Shown here piece after piece: positions 1-10,238 of a DNA stretch of 64,000 nucleotides. The translations under genes and the position numbers were made by a program. Position 1 is the stretch's first letter. Each line of letters begins with the position of its first letter. The stretch is from NCBI GenBank assembly GCA_937998865.1, contig CALLBR010000011.1, forward strand, positions 20,684-84,683, given 5' to 3'. Below the pieces are notes generated by a model, which ran no database searches, was not told where the DNA came from, and saw only the letters and a list, made by a program, of their open reading frames with translations. The stretch is from an uncultured bacterium. GTDB taxonomy: Bacteria > Nitrospirota > Thermodesulfovibrionia > Thermodesulfovibrionales > Thermodesulfovibrionaceae.

Positions 1-85
1 ATCTCTCACCTAACAGATGAAGGCATTCGTTATCAATTAGAATTTCATAACTTCGCTCACCGAGCTCTACTCTTGTTTTATCCAT
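1..85 (-). CDS. aroB: 3-dehydroquinate synthase, N-terminal fragment (truncated by window edge)
   Basis: Reverse strand translates MDKTRVELGERSYEILIDNECLHLLGER, AroB-like N-terminus; ATG overlaps the aroK stop by 8 bp. Confidence 0.65.
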   Translation of the reverse strand, partial: MDKTRVELGERSYEILIDNECLHLLGER

Positions 86-617
86 CTTTAACCCCTAAAA
101 TTTCAATTATTTCCTTTGCAACCTCGTGAGGACTTTTATTATCAGTAATTACCCTGTAATCTGCCTTTTCATAAAAAGGCATTCTCTCCTTCATAAGCTC
201 TTTAATTTTTTCTAAGGGATTTTCAACCATTAATAAAGGCCTGTCTTTACAATTTTTTAATCTTTCAAAGATAGTCTCTTCTGAGGCAACTAAACAGAAA
301 ATTTTACCAGCCTTTTTAAAATTTGTAAAATTTTCCTCTCTCAAGATAGCTCCACCTCCAGCTGAAATAACTTGACCTTTGCTCTTAGTAACTATTTTGA
401 TTATTTCACTCTCTATATCTCTAAAAAGACTTTCTCCAAATTTATTAAAAATTTGAGAAATTTTCATACCTAAAGTCTTCTCGATAAGCTCATCAATATC
501 GATAAATTTCATACATAACTTCTTCGATAGAATTTTACCTACCGTTGTTTTTCCTGTTCCCATAAAACCAACTAATATTAAATTGGGTGATCCATTCATA
601 TTGTAATTATAATACAA
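78..617 (-). CDS. aroK: shikimate kinase
   Basis: P-loop LVGFMGTGKTTVGK, SAGGGAILREEN, RPLL motifs. Confidence 0.95.
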   Translation of the reverse strand: MYYNYNMNGSPNLILVGFMGTGKTTVGKILSKKLCMKFIDIDELIEKTLGMKISQIFNKFGESLFRDIESEIIKIVTKSKGQVISAGGGAILREENFTNFKKAGKIFCLVASEETIFERLKNCKDRPLLMVENPLEKIKELMKERMPFYEKADYRVITDNKSPHEVAKEIIEILGVKDG

Positions 618-694
618 TTTTTATAGTTTCTCCTGCCATTTGCTTATAATGACAGAGTAACAAAAATCCATCAATTGATATAATAAAAAATAAC

Positions 695-1240
695 ATGTCA
701 ATGAGATTGATAAAAAAGAATATTTCTATTTTTTTAATCTTAATTGTATCCTTCAGTCTCTATTTTTGCAAAAAACAAGAAAATACAACATACAAGGTAG
801 TAGAAATAAATGATGGCGATACAGTGACTTTAGTAATGGATAAATTTTTAGGTCTAATTATTAAAACTGAAAGAGTAAGACTAATTGGTATTGATGCTCC
901 GGAATTGGGTCAACAACCATGGGGCAGAAGAGCTAAGAATTATTTACGAAATATTATAAAGGAAAGTGATTGGCAAGTAAGAATTGAGCTTGATGTGCAG
1001 CATAGAGATAAATATGGAAGAATTCTTGCATATCTTTGGGATAAAAAGGGAAATATGATCAATTATCTAATGGTAAGAAATGGATATGCCTTGGTATATA
1101 CAATTCCTCCTAATGTAAAGTACTCTCATTTACTCTTAGAGGCTCAGAGACTCGCTCGACAGGAAAAACTTGGTATTTGGGGGAAAGAAGGACTTAAAGA
1201 GAGCCCTTCTGATTGGCGTAAAGAAACCCTGAGGTATTAA
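695..1240 (+). CDS. thermonuclease (SNase-like) family protein, exported/lipoprotein-like N-terminus
   Basis: DGDTVTL, RLIGIDAPE, DKYGRILAY motifs typical of SNase domain. Confidence 0.9.
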   Translation: MSMRLIKKNISIFLILIVSFSLYFCKKQENTTYKVVEINDGDTVTLVMDKFLGLIIKTERVRLIGIDAPELGQQPWGRRAKNYLRNIIKESDWQVRIELDVQHRDKYGRILAYLWDKKGNMINYLMVRNGYALVYTIPPNVKYSHLLLEAQRLARQEKLGIWGKEGLKESPSDWRKETLRY

Positions 1241-2559
1241 ATTATAATTCTCTCTTTTTTCAAATAGTTTTTCACCTCATCACCTTCACTCTCAAATCCT
1301 CTTTTTCCAAGAGCTCCATAGGTAAGTCTTTTGCCCAATTCAACGCCTGGTTGATTGAAGGGATTTATACTGTAAAGAAAACCAGCCATGGCAGTTGTAA
1401 CTTGAAGAAACTGAAAAATTTGTCCCAATGTATGGGAATCTATTTTAGGCATTATTATTTTCATATTAGGCTTTTTATGAAGAGATAATGCCATTTCTGT
1501 AGCAATCTGTTCAGTATGCATCAATTCTTCAAGAGTATGTCCTCCTAAAAAACGTAATCCTTCTATATGGTAAAATTCTTCAGGGATTTCTTCTTGAACA
1601 TCGTGCCTTTCAACGGAAACAAAAAGTATTACCTTATCCTCAGGACCTTCCATCCATAGTTGGAGTTGAGAATGTTGGTCTGTTGTTCCTAAAGATGGAT
1701 AGGGAGTTGTACCTTTCCCATCTTTACCAAGGCTTTCAGCCCAAAGTTGGCAAAACCATTCAGAGAGACTCCTAAGCCGGTCAGAGTAAGGAAGAAATAC
1801 AATTATTTTCTTATCCTTGGAAACATCCATCAAATAAAGACTTGAAGCCAAATAAGCCATAGGATTTTCAGCAAGATTATTTGCTGTAGCTTTTTCTGTT
1901 ATTTCCTTTGCGCCTTCAAGGAGGTCCTCACTATTTATACCTATTGCTTCAGCTAAAAAGAGTCCCACCGGAGACAATACAGAGTATCTTCCTCCCACCT
2001 TTTTTGGAATTTCAAGTGTAGGAATATCGTATTCTTCAGAAAGTATTCTGAGATTACCTTTTTCAGGATCTGTTGTAAAGACAAAATGTTCTCTCACTTC
2101 CATTTTCTTATCTCTAATCATTCTCCAAAAAATTAAAAAGGAAGCCAAAGTCTCTGAGGTGCTTCCTGACTTGGAAATAACATTTATGAGAGTCTTCTTT
2201 AAATCAATGAGCTCTATTAAATTTCTTAGGGTATAAGGATCTACATTGTCAAATATAAAAACCTTCGGTTTTTTTTGGAAATTATGAAAAGTGCTTAAAC
2301 TCTCTAAGATAACCTTTGGACCTAATGCACTGCCTCCAATTCCAAGTAAAATAAAATATTCATATTCTCTTGCCTTTTGCCCAATCTCTTTAATTTTTTT
2401 CAAATCTTGATAAGGAAGATTTAAAAAATCCAAATCCTCATTTTTTCTTTCCCTTAGGAGATTTACTGCCTTTTCTGCCCTATTCTCTATTTCATCAAAA
2501 TCAAGACCACTCTGTCCTATCCTTTCCTTCAAAATATTCGTTAAGTCAAGCTTTATCAC
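1237..2559 (-). CDS. pgi: glucose-6-phosphate isomerase
   Basis: ISKSGSTSETL, GIGGSALGP, NPFNQPGVELGK motifs. Confidence 0.95.
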   Translation of the reverse strand: MIKLDLTNILKERIGQSGLDFDEIENRAEKAVNLLRERKNEDLDFLNLPYQDLKKIKEIGQKAREYEYFILLGIGGSALGPKVILESLSTFHNFQKKPKVFIFDNVDPYTLRNLIELIDLKKTLINVISKSGSTSETLASFLIFWRMIRDKKMEVREHFVFTTDPEKGNLRILSEEYDIPTLEIPKKVGGRYSVLSPVGLFLAEAIGINSEDLLEGAKEITEKATANNLAENPMAYLASSLYLMDVSKDKKIIVFLPYSDRLRSLSEWFCQLWAESLGKDGKGTTPYPSLGTTDQHSQLQLWMEGPEDKVILFVSVERHDVQEEIPEEFYHIEGLRFLGGHTLEELMHTEQIATEMALSLHKKPNMKIIMPKIDSHTLGQIFQFLQVTTAMAGFLYSINPFNQPGVELGKRLTYGALGKRGFESEGDEVKNYLKKERIII

Positions 2560-2707
2560 CTTTTTTGCCTCCTTTCTTCGAAAAATAAGCCATTAAAAAA
2601 ACAATGAAAACCAACAAGAGAATTATAATAGCAAGAATCTTCGTAATCTTAAATGCCATAATTACAAGAAGAGCTAAAGCTAAAAGAAAATATATCTGCC
2701 AGCTCAA
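2546..2707 (-). CDS. small membrane protein (53 aa, TTG start), not in supplied ORF track
   Basis: Translates (M)SWQIYFLLALALLVIMAFKITKILAIIILLLVFIVFLMAYFSKKGGKKGDKA; AAGGAGAAG ribosome-binding site upstream; fills the atpI-pgi gap. Confidence 0.6.
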   Translation of the reverse strand: MSWQIYFLLALALLVIMAFKITKILAIIILLLVFIVFLMAYFSKKGGKKGDKA

Positions 2708-2718
2708 GATTCTTCTCC

Positions 2719-3126
2719 TTATTTATCTTCTCTTTCATTCTGATTTTGAGTTGATAAATTTTCTAATTTCTGCTTTTTTATGAAAGCATAAGCCTCCTTT
2801 ACTGATACTACAAGTATTGCTATAAAGCCCATTAACAATCCTTTAATATTAAATAGTCCCTTTATAGCTATGAACCATAAAAACAAAAAAATTGCTCCTA
2901 ATTTTAAATAACTAAGGCCTATTACAGTAAGTTGAAACATTGGTTTCCCAAAAAATTTCTTCACTGCCCAAGCAAGCTCCCTTAAGCTCAACCAACTTAT
3001 AAATCCGCCAAGTATAACATTAAATGCTACAATTTTATCCTCCCAAAACAAATAACTTCCTGCTGCCAAGATAGGAATTAAGATAATTGCTCCTTTATTT
3101 ATTCTCTTGATTGTCTCTTTGTCCAT
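2719..3126 (-). CDS. atpI: ATP synthase subunit I-like membrane protein
   Basis: Four hydrophobic segments, AtpI-like; overlaps upstream AtpZ-like ORF. Confidence 0.6.
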   Translation of the reverse strand: MDKETIKRINKGAIILIPILAAGSYLFWEDKIVAFNVILGGFISWLSLRELAWAVKKFFGKPMFQLTVIGLSYLKLGAIFLFLWFIAIKGLFNIKGLLMGFIAILVVSVKEAYAFIKKQKLENLSTQNQNEREDK

Positions 3127-3349
3127 TTGTCTTATTAACCTTCCTTATAAATCTAAAAATTTCTTTAACTCCTGCGGCAAAGCCTGCCATAAGAAAAATT
3201 ATAGATAAAAAAGGGAATGTATTTAAAGCCTTGTCAATTAAATATCCTAAAATAATACCAATAACTACGCATAAAACAAAGTTTATGCCAAGGGCTGATG
3301 CTTCGAGGATTACCTTGAAAATTGATTTTTTTGCTCCTTCATCACTCAT
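3095..3349 (-). CDS. AtpZ/AtpI family protein
   Basis: Short two-TM protein with GIILGYLIDKALNTFPFLSIIFLMAGFAAGVKEIFR motif. Confidence 0.75.
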   Translation of the reverse strand: MSDEGAKKSIFKVILEASALGINFVLCVVIGIILGYLIDKALNTFPFLSIIFLMAGFAAGVKEIFRFIRKVNKTNGQRDNQENK

Positions 3350-3870
3350 ACTATTCCCTCACTCTCTGATAATACAAACTCTTTCAACGAAGTTGCAACC
3401 TCTTTATAGAAATCTGTTTTAGCTTTTTCATACACATTATCGCAAAACAAAGGGAGCCATTCCCTCAATCTTTTTAAAAATTCTATTTGTAACTCTAAAA
3501 GATTTTGCTCCACCAGATAACTCATGAAGATAAGTTCCATTGAAACATGATCTGGTGGTAAGTCAAATTCTTCCTCAATAGCTACTCCTGCAGCCCAGTA
3601 GAAGTGCTGAACATGGAGCAAATCTACTGCAATGGGAATTTCTTTGTAGATAAGCTCTCTGTAATAACTTTCATAATTGGGTACCTGACCCTCATTAAAT
3701 AAATTAATAAAGTCCTCACATATATCTTCATAACTATCTGCTATTGAGAATCCAATGAAATTTTCAAATTCCTCTATAAGTTGAAATTCAGGGATGTTAA
3801 GGAATAGTAAACCAAAAAGCCTGTATGTTTCAGCTCTTTCTTGTTGTTCTAAGGGATCAAAAAGGCTCAT
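3346..3870 (-). CDS. TorD/DmsD-family molybdoenzyme maturation chaperone
   Basis: All-helical, Y..LF.....[15 protein letters not shown] motif. Confidence 0.85.
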   Translation of the reverse strand: MSLFDPLEQQERAETYRLFGLLFLNIPEFQLIEEFENFIGFSIADSYEDICEDFINLFNEGQVPNYESYYRELIYKEIPIAVDLLHVQHFYWAAGVAIEEEFDLPPDHVSMELIFMSYLVEQNLLELQIEFLKRLREWLPLFCDNVYEKAKTDFYKEVATSLKEFVLSESEGIV

Positions 3871-5150
3871 AATTCTTTAAAGGTATTATAAGCAGCTTCT
3901 ATGGTTTTGTCTATGTCCTTTGTATTATGGCTAAGAGAGATAAAGCCTGCTTCAAATTGGGAAGGTGCTATATATATACCTTTTTGAAGCATTCCCCAGA
4001 AAAATTTCTTAAACTTTTCTGTATCTGAAGTTTTAGCAGTTTTTGCATCGATTACTTCCATCTCTGTAAAATAAGTGCAAAACATAGTACCAGCCCTATA
4101 AAATTTAACCTTTATCCCAGCCCTTTTAGCAGCATCTCTTAAGCCTTCTTCAAGATGAACCATTGTTTTTTCAAGTTTTTTATAAGTTGAAGTCTTTTTT
4201 AATATTTTCAATGTTTCAATTCCTGCAGTCATTGCAAGAGGATTACCTGATAAAGTACCAGCTTGATAAACAGCGCCCTCTGGAGCAACAATCTGCATTA
4301 CTTCTCTTTTGCCTCCATAGGCACCTACAGGTAATCCCCCTCCAATTACCTTACCAAGACATGTAAGATCAGGTTTAATTTTGTAGTGAGCCTGAGCTCC
4401 ACCAAAGGAGACTCTAAAGCCTGTCATAACTTCATCAAAAATCAAAAGTATACCATATTTTTCTGTCTCCTCCCTCAGGGTAATTAAAAAATCCTCTTTT
4501 GGTAAAATACAACCCATATTCCCTACCACAGGCTCTACAATGACACAAGCAACATCACGCCAATGCTCTTTCACTGTAGATTTAAAGACTTCTTTATCAT
4601 TGAAGGGAAGAACTATTGTTTCAGCTGCATAGGAGTTAGGAACTCCTAAACTATCTGGAATACCTAAGGTTGCTCCTCCTGAACCAGCTGACACAAGAAG
4701 GCCATCTACATGACCATGATAACAACCTTCAAACTTTATTACTTTTGATCGATTTGTATAACCTCTTGCCACCCTTATGGCAGACATAGTAGCCTCGGTA
4801 CCAGAATTTACCATACGAATTTTTTCCATGGAAGGAAAAGCAGCCTTTAGGAGCTCAACAAGTTCTATTTCAAGCTTAGTAGGAGCCCCATAGCTTGTTC
4901 CTTTCTCAATGGACCTTTTTAAAGCCTTTACCACTGGTGGATAAGCATGTCCTAAAATAAGAGGTCCCCAAGACAAAACATAATCTATGTATTGGTTACC
5001 ATCTACATCGTACAACTTTGAACCTTTTGCCCTTTCTATGAAAATAGGATTACCACCCACTGCTTTAAAAGCTCTAACTGGACTGTTAACTCCGCCAGGC
5101 ATGCTTTTTAAAGCTCTTTTATAAAGCTTTTGAGATTTTTTTATCTTCAC
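3867..5150 (-). CDS. hemL: glutamate-1-semialdehyde 2,1-aminomutase
   Basis: [49 protein letters not shown]. Confidence 0.97.
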   Translation of the reverse strand: MKIKKSQKLYKRALKSMPGGVNSPVRAFKAVGGNPIFIERAKGSKLYDVDGNQYIDYVLSWGPLILGHAYPPVVKALKRSIEKGTSYGAPTKLEIELVELLKAAFPSMEKIRMVNSGTEATMSAIRVARGYTNRSKVIKFEGCYHGHVDGLLVSAGSGGATLGIPDSLGVPNSYAAETIVLPFNDKEVFKSTVKEHWRDVACVIVEPVVGNMGCILPKEDFLITLREETEKYGILLIFDEVMTGFRVSFGGAQAHYKIKPDLTCLGKVIGGGLPVGAYGGKREVMQIVAPEGAVYQAGTLSGNPLAMTAGIETLKILKKTSTYKKLEKTMVHLEEGLRDAAKRAGIKVKFYRAGTMFCTYFTEMEVIDAKTAKTSDTEKFKKFFWGMLQKGIYIAPSQFEAGFISLSHNTKDIDKTIEAAYNTFKEL

Positions 5151-5356
5151 TTTAAACCTCCTGTTGAATATTTTTTCTTTTCAAATTTAATAAAAATAAC
5201 AAAAAAATTTGGAAAATCTCAAATCTTATAAAAATCTCTTCTTTAGGTTCCTAAGAAATAGCAATCCTGCTTTTGAGAAGAATCATAGTAAGAATTGGAG
5301 GCAATTAAATTTGGAAAAAACAAGAAGGAAGATAAAAATCTTTTAATAAAAAAAAA

Positions 5357-5477
<121 letters not shown>

Positions 5478-5799
5478 TTTTATGCTAACACACTCTCTTA
5501 AAAAATTGCAAGCATTAATTTTGCCCATTGGTTAATATTTTAAAATGTCAAATTTTTCATAATTTTCATCCTAAACCCTATCGATCAGCTGGTAAAGACA
5601 GATTGCTTCAACCTCTAAAAGCTCGGAGTGGAAATTACAATGGAGGAGTTATTGCTAGACTCACAAAGTAAGCCGTGGACATCCCTTTGTAGGCGTTTAC
5701 AAAAAGAGCTAATAAAGATAAGATTCCTTGGCTGCATGCGGATGCTCCTATTGACATAAAGAGGTATTGCCTAGTCGCTAAGGCTCCTGGCAATTAAAG

Positions 5800-5830
5800 A
5801 AAAAAGCCCTCGCATTGCGAGATTTTTAAA
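5800..5830 (-). terminator. possible rho-independent terminator downstream of 5869-6480
   Basis: CTCGC-aat-GCGAG hairpin followed on minus strand by GGCTTTTTTC. Confidence 0.5.
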
Positions 5831-5868
5831 TTTTACTTCAATTTATGCCTTTATTTGCTTAATGACAA

Positions 5869-6480
5869 TCAAGAATTAAAATACTTCTGCCTAATATAAC
5901 GTATAATATCATCATAAACTGTGGGAACCACAAGAAATATCTCAATGTCATTAGGCAATGAAAGTTTAATTCTGTCTTGATCCTTAAGAATAAGTATTCC
6001 TGATTCTCCTTCTTGAAGGGAATCATTTATTTTTGTTGAAATTTCAGAAAGTCGTTTTTGATATACTTCGTTAAAATGATTGAATATTTCCTCCAGTACA
6101 GAAGCTGTTTTTACAATTCTCAGACAATTACCCCAGTCTATATAGGCTCCAAAAGTTTCCGGATTTTCAATTCCTATGACCTCTGCCCCTTCAGCCACTT
6201 TTTTCTCTATCAATAAAGAGAGGAAGGGATTCGTCTCTTTAATAACATTCAATGCTTCTTGTCCTTCAATAAAAATTGACTCAACAAAAATTTTAGTAAC
6301 AAAACCTAATTTTTCAAGCTTTTCTATGTGTGAAATAGCCTCATTCCAATACTTTTCTATCAAATTTTCTAAAGTTTCATCTTGAGAATCAGTAATAAAA
6401 ACATTAGGCACACAAAAAAGTCTTCTTTTTCCCTTAAATTCATCAACACTCAACCTTTGAATTTTCCCTAATTCAGCCAT
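5869..6480 (-). CDS. conserved hypothetical protein (203 aa)
   Basis: Long ORF with good coding character; family not recognised. Confidence 0.8.
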   Translation of the reverse strand: MAELGKIQRLSVDEFKGKRRLFCVPNVFITDSQDETLENLIEKYWNEAISHIEKLEKLGFVTKIFVESIFIEGQEALNVIKETNPFLSLLIEKKVAEGAEVIGIENPETFGAYIDWGNCLRIVKTASVLEEIFNHFNEVYQKRLSEISTKINDSLQEGESGILILKDQDRIKLSLPNDIEIFLVVPTVYDDIIRYIRQKYFNS

Positions 6481-6511
6481 CTTTGTTACCTTTAAAAGTT
6501 TCGTTTCTTTA

Positions 6512-7522
6512 TTAGAATGTATGTGAAAGTTTGATCAATGTTTCTAATTTCCTGTAAGCGTTGCCACTGTCAATGCTAACCTTTGCCATTTCGAAGCCTT
6601 CCATAAAATCTTTAGCTTTTCCTGCAACAGTAAGGGCAATTGCAGCATTCATAAGAACCATATCTCTTATTTCGTTTTTACATCCTTGCAACAGCGAAAG
6701 AATTATTCTTGCATTACTTTTTTTGTCTCCCCCTTTAATTTTATCAATATTTGCCCTTTTTAATCCAAAATCTTCGGGAGATATGGTTAACCATTCAAAT
6801 TTATTATTGTGATATCTAATTAAAAAACTCTTACCTGTAATTGATATTTCATCTAAGCCATCTTCACTGTGCACTACAGCTACATCCTCACAGTCAAGGA
6901 GGGCAAGCACTTTTGAAATAGGTTCCATATAATCTTTTGAAAATACTCCAATTAGTTGTCTCTTTACAGAAGCTGGATTAAGCATGGGACCTAAAATGTT
7001 AAAGATGGTTCTAATCTTCAGCTCTTTTCTTATGGGCACCACTCTTTTCATGGCAGGATGATAAATGGGTGCAAATAGTATAGTTATGCCACACTCAAAA
7101 AGACACTTTTCTGCTACATCTGGTGACATATCTACCTTTATACCTAATTCCTCTAAAACATCTATACTGCCGCATTGGCTTGAAGCAGAACGATTTCCAT
7201 GCTTTGCCACAGGCACTCCAGCGCCAGCTACTACAAAACTTGTAGCTGTTGATACATTAAAAGTACCCGCCATGTCTCCACCTGTGCCTACTATATCAAT
7301 TGTTCCAGGAGGACATTTTATTTTTATTGCGTGATCTCTAAATACTTGAACGGTAGCTAAAATTTCCTCTAAGGTTTCTCCTTTTACTGATAAACCCATT
7401 AGAAATGCGGAAATTTGTATTTCTGAAGCTTTTCCTTCTATTATTTCTAAAAAGCTCTTTTTTATTAAGTCAGAAGAAAGATTCCTTTTTAATGATAATT
7501 GTTTAATTGCCTCTTCAATCAT
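6512..7522 (-). CDS. trpD: anthranilate phosphoribosyltransferase
   Basis: DIVGTGGDMAGTFNVST, KHGNRSASSQCGS motifs. Confidence 0.97.
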   Translation of the reverse strand: MIEEAIKQLSLKRNLSSDLIKKSFLEIIEGKASEIQISAFLMGLSVKGETLEEILATVQVFRDHAIKIKCPPGTIDIVGTGGDMAGTFNVSTATSFVVAGAGVPVAKHGNRSASSQCGSIDVLEELGIKVDMSPDVAEKCLFECGITILFAPIYHPAMKRVVPIRKELKIRTIFNILGPMLNPASVKRQLIGVFSKDYMEPISKVLALLDCEDVAVVHSEDGLDEISITGKSFLIRYHNNKFEWLTISPEDFGLKRANIDKIKGGDKKSNARIILSLLQGCKNEIRDMVLMNAAIALTVAGKAKDFMEGFEMAKVSIDSGNAYRKLETLIKLSHTF

Positions 7523-8082
7523 AGTTTTAGAAAGTTACGTAATATATCTTTACCTACCTTTGTTAGTATACTCTCAGGATGAAATTGTACTCCTTCAACA
7601 ATGTATTCCTTATGTCTTACTCCCATAATAATTCCCCTTGATGTCCAGGCTGAAATTTCAAGACATTCAGGTAAACTCTCCTTTTCTATTATAAGGGAAT
7701 GATATCTTGTTGCTTCAAAGGGATTCTGAATGTCTTTAAAAATTGTTTTATTATCATGATATATTAGTGAAGTTTTTCCATGCATGATTTCAGGAGATTT
7801 AATTACCTTGCCACCAAAGGCTACTCCTATTGATTGATGACCTAAACATACACCGAGTATGGGTATTTTACCAGCAAAGTGTCTTATCAACTCTATAGAA
7901 ATACCTGCTTGCTGAGGAGTACAAGGTCCTGGAGAAATTATTATCTTTTCAGGGTTCATTTCCTCTATTTCTGAAATTGTTAATTTATCATTTCTATAGA
8001 CTTTAACCTCTTTATGAATCTCACCAATGTATTGATAGAGATTATAGGTAAAGGAGTCATAATTGTCTATTATTAAAATCAT
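7519..8082 (-). CDS. trpG: anthranilate synthase component II (glutamine amidotransferase)
   Basis: IIDNYDSFTYNL, ISPGPCTP, GVCLGHQSI, QFHPESI. Confidence 0.96.
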   Translation of the reverse strand: MILIIDNYDSFTYNLYQYIGEIHKEVKVYRNDKLTISEIEEMNPEKIIISPGPCTPQQAGISIELIRHFAGKIPILGVCLGHQSIGVAFGGKVIKSPEIMHGKTSLIYHDNKTIFKDIQNPFEATRYHSLIIEKESLPECLEISAWTSRGIIMGVRHKEYIVEGVQFHPESILTKVGKDILRNFLKL

Positions 8083-8090
8083 AATGTTTT

Positions 8091-9566
8091 CTAACCCTCT
8101 AAAAAATTAACAGATTTTAGCATTGCCATAGCCTTATTTAATGTTTCCTGATACTCATTCTCTGGTATTGAGTCAGCCACTATCCCAGCACCTGCTTGAA
8201 CATAAACTTTTTTTCCTTTGACTGTAAGCATTCTTATTCCTATACACATATCCATGTTATTATTAAAACCAAAATAACCAACTGCTCCAGCATAGGGACC
8301 TCTTTGGGTAGGTTCCAATTCCTCAATTATTTGCATAGCTCTAACTTTAGGAGCTCCTGTTACTGTTCCTGCTGGAAAACAGGATAGAAAAACATCAAAC
8401 ATATCTAAACCTTTTTTAAGTTTGCCTTCTACATTACTTACTATATGCATTACATGACTGTACCTTTCCACAGCCATTAATTCTGTTACATTTACCGAAC
8501 CTATTTCTGCAACCCTACCTACATCATTTCTGCCAAGATCTACAAGCATTATGTGTTCTGCTATTTCTTTTTCATCAGTTAAAAGTTCCTTTTCAAGGGC
8601 TAAATCTTCTTCATCCGTTTTTCCTCTCCTTCTTGTACCTGCTATGGGTCTTACAGTAATCTTTTCATCTTCTAATCTTACAAGAATTTCTGGAGAAGAA
8701 CCTATAAGTTGTAGGTCTTCAGTGTTAATGTAAAACATGTATGGAGAGGGATTTATTATTCTTAGTGCTCTATAAATATCAAGGGAGTTACAATTTTTCT
8801 CTGTCTCAAATCTTTGAGATAGTACTACCTGCACAACATCACCAGAGACAACATACTCTTTTGCTTTCTCGACAGCCTGAAGAAAACCTTCTTTAGGAAA
8901 ATTAGAAGTGAATTTTTCTATAAAAATATCTTTTTGAGAAGGTATTAGAAAGTAATTAATTGATCTATTCCTTTTTGGTCCCTTAAGAGATCCTATGATA
9001 CTCTCTATCCTTTTTTTTGCCCTTTCATAAACTTCTTTATAATCTCCTTCCACAAAGGCATTATAGACAATTCTAACACTTTGCTTTAAATTATCAAAAA
9101 CAAGGAGAATTTCTGGAATCATAAGAAAAATATCGGGAACATTGAGAGATTTTTTATTTAAATTTGGAATTTTTTCATATAATTTCACTATATCATAAGA
9201 TATATAGCCTACCATTCCTCCAAAAAATCTTGGTAATTGAGGATCTAGGTAGGCATTATACTTTCTAAAAAAATTTCTTAAAAATTCAAAGGGTTTATCA
9301 TGCATAAATTGTTGGGTTTTGGAGTTTTCCTCTGTTCTAATTTGATTCTTATGGAATGTTATCGTAATTTTAGGATCAATTCCTACGAAAGAATATCTAC
9401 CCCATTTCTCACCTCCTAAAACGCTTTCAAGAAGGAAAGAAGGCTTTTTATTTAGTTTAGAGTATACTCCGATAGGTGTATCAAAATCAGCTACTAATTC
9501 CTTATAAAGGGGTATAACATTATATGTTTTTGCAAGTTCTATAAAGTTTTCCAAAGATAAATTCAT
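8091..9566 (-). CDS. trpE: anthranilate synthase component I
   Basis: chorismate-binding enzyme motifs RPIAGTRRRG, DLGRNDVGRV, GAPKVRAM. Confidence 0.96.
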   Translation of the reverse strand: MNLSLENFIELAKTYNVIPLYKELVADFDTPIGVYSKLNKKPSFLLESVLGGEKWGRYSFVGIDPKITITFHKNQIRTEENSKTQQFMHDKPFEFLRNFFRKYNAYLDPQLPRFFGGMVGYISYDIVKLYEKIPNLNKKSLNVPDIFLMIPEILLVFDNLKQSVRIVYNAFVEGDYKEVYERAKKRIESIIGSLKGPKRNRSINYFLIPSQKDIFIEKFTSNFPKEGFLQAVEKAKEYVVSGDVVQVVLSQRFETEKNCNSLDIYRALRIINPSPYMFYINTEDLQLIGSSPEILVRLEDEKITVRPIAGTRRRGKTDEEDLALEKELLTDEKEIAEHIMLVDLGRNDVGRVAEIGSVNVTELMAVERYSHVMHIVSNVEGKLKKGLDMFDVFLSCFPAGTVTGAPKVRAMQIIEELEPTQRGPYAGAVGYFGFNNNMDMCIGIRMLTVKGKKVYVQAGAGIVADSIPENEYQETLNKAMAMLKSVNFLEG

Positions 9567-10123
9567 TAGTTTATTTTATAGGATTTACCCAAAAAAGGCA
9601 AAATTTTAATTTGGCTCTCTTTGAGGAAAAAGTCTCAAAAATCTATTTTCTCCTTTAAATATTTTTTAACGACATTTAGGAAATGAATTAATAAAAGACT
9701 ACAAAAAATTTCAAAGAGTAAAAATCCATAAAATTAATGATATTAAATTCTCTGCCTATCCCACTTTCTGCTATTTTTTAGAGATAAGCTAGGATTTAGG
9801 AGATACATCAATTTATATATAAAGATGATGTTCTGAACTTCTTGCAAATTCCAAAAAGTAAACAAAAACAATAAAAAATTAAACTTAATGCTCTAAGTTA
9901 ATATCTTAAAATGTCACTTTTGTAAGTGCCTCCTTTTTAAGGATATTTAAATCTCAAGATGGAAGCTATTGCAGGTAAAGACTCATTTTTTTTCTTATCC
10001 AAAAAAAGGATTACGGAGATTGCTTCAGTTTCTCAAACACCATTGCAATAACCAATAAGAGTAAGGGGAGGATATAAAATATTATTTTGAAAAATATTTG
10101 AAAATTATTTAAAATTCTATATT

Positions 10124-10221
10124 GGGAGTGTATGGGGCTCTGGTGTCCCCCTTGGACTTCAAATCCAATGTTGCCTGTTAGAAGCAGGCAAGGTGGGTTC
10201 GATTCCCACACGCTCCCGCCA
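10124..10221 (+). tRNA. selC: tRNA-Sec (anticodon TCA)
   Basis: 8-bp acceptor GGGAGTGT/ACGCTCCC, long D arm, anticodon arm TTGGA-CTTCAAA-TCCAA, long variable arm TTGCCTG..CAGGCAA, T arm GTGGG-TTCGATT-CCCAC, encoded GCCA. Confidence 0.95.
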
Positions 10222-10238
10222 TACAGAAGGAGGTAACT

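Noticed and set aside
3111-3422. 103-aa plus-strand ORF and other antisense ORFs (e.g. 16689-17072, 30251-30442, 44854-45147, 57557-57841)
   Set aside because: Lie opposite well-supported genes and show no family features.
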